A stretch of 7,458 nt of DNA, taken from assembly GCA_028683635.1 (NCBI GenBank), contig JAQUHL010000085.1, positions 1 through 7,458 of the forward strand, read 5' to 3'. Under the pieces are notes generated by a model that saw only the letters and a program-made list of their open reading frames with translations, had not been told where the DNA came from and searched no databases. This DNA is from Candidatus Cloacimonadota bacterium (GTDB lineage: Bacteria; Cloacimonadota; Cloacimonadia; Cloacimonadales; Cloacimonadaceae). The translations under genes and the position numbers were made by a program. This document shows positions 1-5,497 of the stretch, one piece after another (within the stretch, counting starts at the first letter, position 1; each line of letters begins with the position of its first letter).

Positions 1-958
1 CGTCCAGTTGGGCTTTGAGCAGGTTTTCCCAGTTCGTGGTGTTATAGTTTTGTTTTTGCACATAGGAGGCATTCGGGTAGCGGAAGTTATTTTGCATTGC
101 AGCTCTGGCCAGCATCCCATTTGAACCGGATCCATCAGGAGCAAAGCTCATGTTCACACTCACAGCGCAGTGATAGAGTAGCGTGGCGATGGGAAGGTTG
201 GAGGAACTGATCGAATTTGGCATCTCGTCCCAAAGATAAGTCGTTGCCCCAAAATTGGCGCTTTGATAGCCATAGCCAACGGCATAATAACTATTCGATC
301 CCTGGCCTGTGACCGGCTTGTTCCAATATTTCATCACCTGAGCCATTGCAGTTGCCACACACCCGGCATAAACCCTCCCTCCGGGACCTTCAGAATCCAG
401 CGGGCACAGCTCGTTGTATGGCCAGCCCTGATTCCAGTTGGTGCTAAGCAATTCGCCCACCTCACGTTCCCTGGGAAAGTAGTTCATTGTCCCACGTTCC
501 ACATCCTGCCAGAGGGCACGATTTTCAGCGATAAATACCTGGCTGTCCCGCGCATAGCGAACGTCTCCGGCATAGAAGGACAACCACATTTTGAAGGCAG
601 GCGGGAAGTCGCTCTTATCTGCCAGGCCAGTGTGGGAATATACCAGGACAGGACGTAAATTGTCGTCCCCAGGTACCACTGCATATCCCCCATCTCCAAA
701 ATAGACGAGATAAAGCTCCGGAAGCGGGTTTAATGCCTCGTTATATTTCCTGCCACTTTCGATTCTGGAAACCGTTCCCAGGTTATAGGAATGGATTTCA
801 CTGAAGTTTGGGCTGCTTATCTGTTCTCTCTGCCAATGGTTCAACCAGTTTGCTGCCACCCGGATTGCTTGTTCAGGCTGAACAAACTCAGCAAATACGG
901 GCAGGCACAGAACCATCATCAGGCTTATTATTAGCAGGTACTTGTGTTTAATAGGCAT
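1..958 (-). CDS. Secreted C10 family (streptopain-type) cysteine peptidase, 3' end outside the window
   Basis: Seen: reading leftwards from ATG at 956-958, an open frame of 319 codons runs off the left edge. Residues 1 to about 23 form a signal peptide (Lys-containing start, then a Leu/Ile/Met-rich core ending near VFA). Residues about 25-155 resemble the Spi-type inhibitory prodomain of C10 peptidases, with a typical stretch LYLVYFGDGGYAVVPGDD. The catalytic-site motif GCVATAMAQVMKYW begins at residue 199, making Cys200 the nucleophile; it is followed by the family's ANFGATTYLWDEMP segment. Known: C10 enzymes are made as zymogens and activated by removal of the prodomain; the catalytic His and Trp lie downstream and are not in this window. 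Inference: an exported protease for extracellular protein breakdown or envelope processing. The start is supported by a strong AAAGGAGG four bases before ATG. It follows the Wzi-like gene on the same strand but after a 281-bp repeat-bearing gap, so it is probably transcribed separately. A C-terminal sorting domain cannot be judged. Confidence 0.9.
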   Translation of the reverse strand, partial: MPIKHKYLLIISLMMVLCLPVFAEFVQPEQAIRVAANWLNHWQREQISSPNFSEIHSYNLGTVSRIESGRKYNEALNPLPELYLVYFGDGGYAVVPGDDNLRPVLVYSHTGLADKSDFPPAFKMWLSFYAGDVRYARDSQVFIAENRALWQDVERGTMNYFPREREVGELLSTNWNQGWPYNELCPLDSEGPGGRVYAGCVATAMAQVMKYWNKPVTGQGSNSYYAVGYGYQSANFGATTYLWDEMPNSISSSNLPIATLLYHCAVSVNMSFAPDGSGSNGMLARAAMQNNFRYPNASYVQKQNYNTTNWENLLKAQLD

Positions 959-961
959 AAG

Positions 962-970
962 GCCTCCTTT
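962..970 (-). promoter_or_regulatory. Strong ribosome binding site of the C10 peptidase gene
   Basis: On the minus strand the sequence AAAGGAGGCCTT directly precedes the ATG at 956-958. This is a near-perfect match to the anti-Shine-Dalgarno sequence, with four bases between GGAGG and the start. It fixes the start of the peptidase and argues against the longer overlapping minus-strand frame that starts at 1193. Confidence 0.8.
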
Positions 971-1093
971 GTGATCCTCTTAGACATTTTCCACTATGAA
1001 ATAACGTAACATCCGATTCATACAAAAATCGAGCCAAACTGCACACAATTTCATAATAGACACATAACATCGCACAAGCCCATTCTACTGTCC

Positions 1094-1226
1094 TCTGTGC
1101 CTCTGTTCTCTCCGTGACCTCTGTGTTAGTTTCCATCAAATCCGCTATATCCGTTTCATCCGCAGAATCCGTGTTCGATTCTTTCCTATCCATCTGTGCC
1201 TCTGTTCCCTCCGTGACCTCTGGGTT
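1094..1226. repeat. Intergenic repeat block: two 34-bp direct repeats flanking four 9-bp ATCCG units
   Basis: Seen: positions 1094-1127 and 1193-1226 are 34-bp direct repeats (core TCTGTGCCTCTGTTC and CCGTGACCTCTG) that match at 32 of 34 bases, with a 99-bp period. Between them, ATCCG occurs at 1140, 1149, 1158 and 1167, exactly every 9 bp. On the minus strand this reads as a run of NNNNCGGAT units next to ACAGAGGTCACGGAG. From memory, similar CACAGAGG/CGGAT-rich blocks occur between genes in many unrelated environmental bacteria; I cannot verify that here. The block begins 14 bp after the stop of the Wzi-like gene. No terminator-like stem with a T-run is visible in it. Function unknown. Confidence 0.75.
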
Positions 1227-1239
1227 CTAAATCAAGTCC

Positions 1240-2874
1240 TCAATACACAAACTGCCAGTGAGCAAAATACTGGCTCTGCCAATCCTCTTCATTGGTCAGG
1301 TCCACGCCCAGCAGGAAATTATGATGGCAAAAACTGCTGATCTTGACAGCGCTTTGGATCCTGGTCGTGTCCGTGATTTTCCCCTCCAGCCACTGGGCTG
1401 TGGTCTTGGTCTGGTTTTGCATATTTTGGCCATAATTCAAGCTGAAATCGTTACCCAGGCTACCCTGCCTGGTATAGGAAGCCTGGCTGTTCAGTTCAAT
1501 TCCACCTACTATCGGCAGGTTCAGTTCGATGGCATAATCGATCAGGTTCGAGCCTTTGGGGAAACCCAGAGGCTTTTGATCGTGCGAATACTTATTGTGA
1601 TCCAGAAAATGGGTATAAGTCCAGGGTCGGACGGCAGTAAATTCCAGGCTCAGCCTGGGATTTTGCTCGCCGATTGGCATCAGATACGATATTCCGCTTT
1701 GCACTGCATATTTATTGCCCCACCAGGAGCTGAAGAGCTCTTTATATTTCAATTCATCAATCAAAGCCTGGGTGTAAAAAGTCATGCGCCTGCTGGGTTT
1801 AAGATCGAAACCACCAAAGATCAGGACGTTATCCCGATCCTGAAGGTTATGCTCTGTGATCCTCCAAAAGGTATTGGGCAGCAGGTAGTTCAGGTCCAGG
1901 CTCCGGTTTCCATAGACAACTGTCTCCCCGAAAAAGAGCTTGAGTTTTCGTCCCAGATCATAGCTGATCTGGTGCAGTGCAAAGAACTTATCCGGATAGT
2001 TTTTGCTATCCAGGCTGGCTCCATTGGGGCTTTGCTGATAGACGGAAATCGTGCTGTCCGCCACCAAAGAACCATGCAGGAAGGAGAGGGTCAACGCTCC
2101 AAAACTACCTTCGGCAAGTAGATAGCCATATTCGTTGCTACGGTCGTTGAGGATGATGGATCCCGAAATGCTGTTGCCCACCTGGAATTTCCCCCTTCCC
2201 AGGGACAGGCTGAGGTTTTGGTTTTGATAATATATATCCGCACTCAGGTTATCTATCCAGAGTTCAGATTCTGGTTTTACAAAGCTATCCACCAGCGGTG
2301 AATGCACATAGGCAGAATCCGCAGCTCCAAAATAGGCACCACTATACCAATCTGCCCGCATGCCAAAGTTCTCATTAAAGCCCGCATTGATCCGGAAGCC
2401 TTTGTACCACAATCCATAAGCGTAATCCTGGTTGTAGGTATGCTCATAACCTGCCTGGAAATTCAGATCTGCCAGCAGCATTAAGGAGCTATCCGCATAG
2501 GTAAAACTGGCAATGGAAAACTGAGGTTCCCGGGTGCTGAATGCCTCCAGAAATGCACCACGGAAGACTCTCCAGTTCTCAAAGGGGTGGGATAGCCCCG
2601 GGAAGCGATAGCTTTCTCCATCCGTATCCAGACTATCATCCCAGGCATAGGTATCCATCTTCAACAGCGACAGATACATGGGAAAGGGTTTGGGATCCTG
2701 GCGGAATACGTATTCATAGTTTAGATAGCTGGGGTTTTCGCTCAAGAGGGAGCTATATACTTTTGTCCTCAGGCTGGGATAAAAAGCAGAGTTTTCTTTC
2801 AAAAAGGGATGTTCAGCCGCCATGATGGTGACGAGTGCAGCGAGCATGGCAATAATGACTACAAGCTTTTTCAT
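1240..2874 (-). CDS. Wzi-like outer-membrane beta-barrel protein (capsule assembly family)
   Basis: A 544-residue protein. Residues 1-20 are a signal peptide (MKKLVVIIAM... ending AA). The rest is rich in alternating aromatic/hydrophobic strands and ends in ...WQFVY; a C-terminal aromatic residue is typical of Bam-inserted outer-membrane barrels. Segments recalling the Wzi capsule-assembly family are GRGKFQVGNSISGSIILND (226-244), FYTQALIDELKY (366-377) and the RPWTY...NKYSHDQKPLGFPKGSN segment (416-443). Known: E. coli Wzi is an outer-membrane lectin that helps retain capsule; in other phyla members are often only surface-polysaccharide-associated barrels. The start at 2872-2874 is preferred over an upstream in-frame ATG at 2919 because it gives a clean signal peptide and has GGAG eight bases upstream; that GGAG lies within the last codons of the gene before it. 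Only 2 nt separate the two genes, so translation is probably coupled. The family call rests on remembered motifs and is moderately sure; the barrel call is firmer. Confidence 0.72.
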   Translation of the reverse strand: MKKLVVIIAMLAALVTIMAAEHPFLKENSAFYPSLRTKVYSSLLSENPSYLNYEYVFRQDPKPFPMYLSLLKMDTYAWDDSLDTDGESYRFPGLSHPFENWRVFRGAFLEAFSTREPQFSIASFTYADSSLMLLADLNFQAGYEHTYNQDYAYGLWYKGFRINAGFNENFGMRADWYSGAYFGAADSAYVHSPLVDSFVKPESELWIDNLSADIYYQNQNLSLSLGRGKFQVGNSISGSIILNDRSNEYGYLLAEGSFGALTLSFLHGSLVADSTISVYQQSPNGASLDSKNYPDKFFALHQISYDLGRKLKLFFGETVVYGNRSLDLNYLLPNTFWRITEHNLQDRDNVLIFGGFDLKPSRRMTFYTQALIDELKYKELFSSWWGNKYAVQSGISYLMPIGEQNPRLSLEFTAVRPWTYTHFLDHNKYSHDQKPLGFPKGSNLIDYAIELNLPIVGGIELNSQASYTRQGSLGNDFSLNYGQNMQNQTKTTAQWLEGKITDTTRIQSAVKISSFCHHNFLLGVDLTNEEDWQSQYFAHWQFVY

Positions 2875-2876
2875 TT

Positions 2877-3980
2877 TCAATTCTCCATTCCAGTGGTCTG
2901 ACACAGGTTGATGATGCATTCCACTTCTTTGAGCGGGATTTTCAGTTCCCGGGCTATTTCTTTGGGACGCCAGCCATCACCCACCAGCTGCATAACCATT
3001 TTCCGTTTCTTATCATCGCCGAGGATGATTCCGCTTTCCGGGCCGGATTTGACCGGCTTTTGTTTTTTGATCCCTGATATTATGAGAATGATCAGGACTA
3101 TCAGGCACAGCCCCAAAAAGGTCAATATCCAGGTGCAATATGTCACCACAAAAATCGTTATCCAAGAGCGCCATCCGGGAGACTTTGAGCAAGCCTGGCT
3201 TTTGGGAGCTTTATTTTTTGTGGTTTGTCTTGTTTGAGGAAAGCTGCTTGTGGAATCCTGCTGCGCCACACTATCCGCTTTGGCATTGCTGGGCATTGGG
3301 GTAACAGCCGGTTTTATCGGTTTGGCAGGTTCCGGTGCTTTGGCCACTTTTTTAGCAGTGCCGTTGAGTTCTGCGATCAGTTCCTGGGCAGGATTGTAGT
3401 ATGAGGAAGTGGCAGGGATCTGTTTCAGTTTCTTGAGAGCCCTGTCTTTGGCCTCCCGGACATCAAGCAGTTTTCCCCACTTATAGAGAACTTCGTTGTC
3501 CTTGGGATAGTATCCACAAAGCTCTGCAAAGGCATTGTCCGCACTGTTCAGCTTACCCGTTTCCGCATAAAATTCCGCCCTCTTGAGCTGAAGTTTTCGG
3601 TTGGGCACCCGGAACTCTGCATGCAGATCGAGAATGATCCTGAAAGGCTCGGATAGGGTGCTGCTTTCCAGCCGGATGGGATCCATTGTGGAAACCGAAA
3701 CCTGGGCATTGTTTCCCATTTGTGAGATACTTACAGCATCGAGAATCCTGCTCAGCCTGCTATATTTGGGCTCCGCTATGCCGGCATCAACCTCAAACAA
3801 ATCCACGGTAAGGAACTTTTCGCCTTGCGTCACTTTATATTCAACAAGCCCGGAAAGCTCTATCACTACCCGTGTAACAGCGGCATCATAATCATGAGCC
3901 CGGATCTCCCGAACCACGCATTGGCCACCAAGCGCTGTAAGAATCAACATTGCCAAGAGGATAATCGACAGCTTTTTCAT
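2877..3980 (-). CDS. Membrane protein with AMIN-like periplasmic domain, TPR-like segment, TM helix and C-terminal HTH-like segment
   Basis: A 367-residue protein with a clear domain series. Residues 1-20 are a signal peptide (Cys21 follows, but Gln at -1 does not fit a lipobox). Residues about 22-122 look like an AMIN domain: beta-rich, VVREIRAHDYDAAVTRVVIE at the start and FRIILDLH at the end. Residues about 128-205 are helical and TPR-like (LKRAEFYAETGKLNSADNAF). Residues about 206-268 are a Lys/Pro/Ser/Gln-rich linker. Residues 272-303 are strongly hydrophobic, followed by KKQKPVK, so the C-terminus is probably cytoplasmic. Residues about 324-360 resemble a helix-turn-helix (GDGWRPKEIARELKIPLKEV). 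Known: AMIN domains target periplasmic machines such as AmiC and PilQ to the envelope or peptidoglycan. Inference: a transmembrane protein linking envelope state to a cytoplasmic partner or DNA. The 32-residue hydrophobic stretch could also be a tight hairpin, which would change the topology. GGGGAG lies 11 bases before the ATG. First gene of the leftward pair. Confidence 0.75.
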   Translation of the reverse strand: MKKLSIILLAMLILTALGGQCVVREIRAHDYDAAVTRVVIELSGLVEYKVTQGEKFLTVDLFEVDAGIAEPKYSRLSRILDAVSISQMGNNAQVSVSTMDPIRLESSTLSEPFRIILDLHAEFRVPNRKLQLKRAEFYAETGKLNSADNAFAELCGYYPKDNEVLYKWGKLLDVREAKDRALKKLKQIPATSSYYNPAQELIAELNGTAKKVAKAPEPAKPIKPAVTPMPSNAKADSVAQQDSTSSFPQTRQTTKNKAPKSQACSKSPGWRSWITIFVVTYCTWILTFLGLCLIVLIILIISGIKKQKPVKSGPESGIILGDDKKRKMVMQLVGDGWRPKEIARELKIPLKEVECIINLCQTTGMEN

Positions 3981-4078
3981 CTCGTTCAGAACTCCCCATG
4001 TTTTTTTTCAAGCTTTTGGCATGGGAATATTCGGTCAAGGATTTTTCGTGCAGGGCTCTTCCTTCCCCGTTTGAAGGC

Positions 4079-4157
4079 GTCAATCACTTCTTAATCCCCT
4101 CTTAATCAAGCGTTAATAATTAACGCTTGATTAAGAGGGGATTAAGAAGTGATTGAC
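4079..4157. repeat. Perfect 79-bp palindrome between divergent genes, with 11-bp phased TTAA cores
   Basis: Seen: positions 4079-4117 and 4119-4157 are exact reverse complements (39 bp each) around the single base at 4118; pairing breaks at 4078/4158. Each arm holds TCTTAATC twice (4089 and 4100; as GATTAAGA at 4129 and 4140), and the centre is GTTAATAATTAAC. TTAA cores begin at 4091, 4102, 4113, 4120, 4131 and 4142, that is, exactly 11 bp apart within each arm. It lies 98 bp upstream of the leftward AMIN/HTH-like gene and 49 bp upstream of the rightward 147-aa gene. Because both neighbours read away from it, it is not a terminator for either. Inference: a cooperative operator, a cruciform, or a hairpin in the 5' leader of one or both transcripts. 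A remnant of a small mobile element is also possible. Confidence 0.95.
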
Positions 4158-4196
4158 ACTTTCGCTCAGGGAAGAAACGTGGTCCAAAACAAAAAC

Positions 4197-4202
4197 GAGG
4201 TG
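4197..4202 (+). promoter_or_regulatory. Ribosome binding site that fixes the start of the 147-aa gene
   Basis: GAGGTG lies four bases before ATG 4207-4209. The open frame extends upstream to a TTG at 4153, but that would start inside the palindrome with no ribosome binding site, so the ATG at 4207 is chosen. Confidence 0.7.
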
Positions 4203-4206
4203 CAAA

Positions 4207-4650
4207 ATGAAAGCAACAGTCAAATCAGGAATCAAAGGATTTTCTGGAAAGCTGGATGGAGCCATCTATTATTATCATCCGCGTCTGAAACGCACTTTGA
4301 TGCGCAGAATGCCCCAGATGCCAGTCCAGGCGCAGAACAATTTATACCGTGAAATCGCCAGAAACATCAAGGCCCTGAATCCCTCAGAGGCCTATCGTGG
4401 CGATTTCCGAGCCTATCTCACTCAGCTCAGGGAGCGGGATGAGAACATCAAGCTTCCCTCCTGGTACAGCTTGTATGTCAAAATGCTGTGGGCAATGCAG
4501 GCAAAGTACTCGCAAAGCGTAAACCTGCAGACCCTAAGCCGCGAGCAGATCATTGCCCAGAACCTGCCTTGCAGATCTGTAAGAGCGGCAATAGAAGATG
4601 GATTACTACCCCAGATTCCAGGTTGGGAGTATTTTGATAAGCAGATCTGA
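4207..4650 (+). CDS. Unrecognised basic 147-aa protein, first gene of the rightward operon
   Basis: I do not recognise this protein. The N-terminal third is rich in Gly, Lys and Arg with a motif-like stretch GIKGFSGKLDGAIYYY (8-23), then RLKRTLMRRMPQMP (26-39). Residues about 42-130 look mostly helical, with Arg/Tyr/Trp-rich helices (LYREIARNIKALNPSEAYRG, WYSLYVKMLWAM) and an SREQIIAQNLPCRSVRAAIEDG segment near the end. There is no signal peptide or transmembrane segment, so it is probably cytoplasmic. The basic N-terminus could contact nucleic acid, but this is only inference. The FSGK...GAIYYY...RRMP layout faintly recalls small phage-like or DUF6266-type proteins; I do not claim homology. 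Its stop codon shares one base with the start of the kinase (TGATG), and it has good codon use and a good ribosome binding site, so it is very likely real and co-translated with the kinase. It begins 49 bp after the palindrome. Confidence 0.85.
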   Translation: MKATVKSGIKGFSGKLDGAIYYYHPRLKRTLMRRMPQMPVQAQNNLYREIARNIKALNPSEAYRGDFRAYLTQLRERDENIKLPSWYSLYVKMLWAMQAKYSQSVNLQTLSREQIIAQNLPCRSVRAAIEDGLLPQIPGWEYFDKQI

Positions 4651-5486
4651 TGTTTGAGAATAACCCCCGCATCCTTGCCATCCATGATCTATCCGCCTTT
4701 GGCAATACCTCGCTGATGGCGGTCATTCCGATCATGTATCATTACGGGATAAGTGTGTGCGCCCTGCCGAGTGTGATCCTCTCCACCAGCACAATGTATG
4801 AGGGAGCGAGGAAAATCGAGACTACCGGGCAGTTGGAAGGCTTTGCCAGGCACTGGAAGGATCTGGGAATGAGCTTTTCCGCCATCTATACCGGCTTTCT
4901 GGACAGTCCCGAACAGGTGGATAGCATCAGCAGAATTGTGCAGGAATTTCCCACCAAGCTGGTTTTGGTCGATCCCGTGCTGGCGGATGACGGCAAGCTC
5001 TATTCCTGCTACGATCAGGACATGGTGCCTGCCATGCGCAGGCTTGTGGCTCAAGCTGATCTCATTACTCCTAACTATACTGAAGCTTGCCTTTTGACTG
5101 GTCTTGAGTATCAAAGCGATCCGGGCAAAATTGAGCTCGAAGTTCTCTGTAAAGCTCTTGTAGCCCTGGGCGCGAAAGAGCTTATAATCACTTCCCTGCC
5201 CAGTCAGGATGGCTCCGTGAGCAGGGTCGCCTATTACCACGGCAAAAACGGTGTGATGTCCACTTATACCTGCCAGTACATCCCCTGTTTCTTTCCTGGC
5301 ACGGGGGATATCTTTTCCTCCATTCTGCTGGCAGAAGTAATCACCGGGGTAAAGGTGGAAAATGCCATCCAAAAAGCAATTGACTTTGTGCGGGAAGCCA
5401 TTTTGCTTACCCTAAACCAGGAACACAAAGCCGAGGAGGGAGTGCTGCTGGAGAAGCTTCTCTGTGGCAGGATCCGGAATCTATAA
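4650..5486 (+). CDS. pdxK: Pyridoxal/pyridoxamine kinase (ribokinase superfamily)
   Basis: A 278-residue cytoplasmic kinase that phosphorylates B6 vitamers (pyridoxal, pyridoxamine, pyridoxine) with ATP to feed pyridoxal phosphate salvage. Seen: substrate-side motif AIHDLSAFGNTSLMAVIPIM (10-29) and CALPSVILSTSTMYEG (37-52), as in the Firmicutes-type pyridoxamine kinases; SFSAIYTGFLDSPEQV (75-90); VLVDPVLADDGKLYS (105-119); NYTEACLLTG (142-151); and the anion-hole/catalytic motif GTGD at 217-220, with Asp220 as the expected base. Length is normal for the family (about 270-290). The ATG overlaps the previous stop by one base. The symbol is assigned by fold and family; PdxK and PdxY types cannot be separated with certainty, and a hydroxymethylpyrimidine kinase (ThiD) is less likely given the N-terminal motifs. 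ispG follows after 11 bases, so the two enzymes are probably co-expressed. Confidence 0.87.
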   Translation: MFENNPRILAIHDLSAFGNTSLMAVIPIMYHYGISVCALPSVILSTSTMYEGARKIETTGQLEGFARHWKDLGMSFSAIYTGFLDSPEQVDSISRIVQEFPTKLVLVDPVLADDGKLYSCYDQDMVPAMRRLVAQADLITPNYTEACLLTGLEYQSDPGKIELEVLCKALVALGAKELIITSLPSQDGSVSRVAYYHGKNGVMSTYTCQYIPCFFPGTGDIFSSILLAEVITGVKVENAIQKAIDFVREAILLTLNQEHKAEEGVLLEKLLCGRIRNL

Positions 5487-5497
5487 AGCGAAGAACG

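Noticed and set aside
948..1193. Minus-strand 81-aa open frame
   Set aside because: It starts inside the direct repeat, its first part simply translates the 9-bp ATCCG units (TD/AD pattern), and it overlaps the well-supported start and ribosome binding site of the C10 peptidase.
1258..2121. Plus-strand 287-aa open frame
   Set aside because: Lies wholly antisense to the Wzi-like gene, has no recognisable domain or ribosome binding site, and its composition looks like a reverse-strand shadow.
2875..2919. Upstream ATG start (2919) for the Wzi-like gene
   Set aside because: It would add 15 residues before a clean signal peptide and overlap the preceding gene; the ATG at 2874 has a well-placed GGAG.
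3915..3920. Lipoprotein cysteine at residue 21 of the AMIN protein
   Set aside because: The residue before Cys21 is Gln, not Gly/Ala/Ser, so the lipobox is not satisfied; an ordinary signal peptide is more likely.
4079..4157. Palindrome as an intrinsic terminator
   Set aside because: Both flanking genes start on either side and read away from it, and there is no T-run after either arm.
4153..4158. TTGACA as a -35 promoter box for the rightward operon
   Set aside because: No TATAAT-like sequence lies 16-18 bp downstream, and the same bases are part of the palindrome end (TGATTGAC), so the match is probably chance.
4689..5372. Minus-strand 227-aa open frame
   Set aside because: Antisense to the pyridoxal kinase, whose motifs are intact; no family resemblance in the antisense product.
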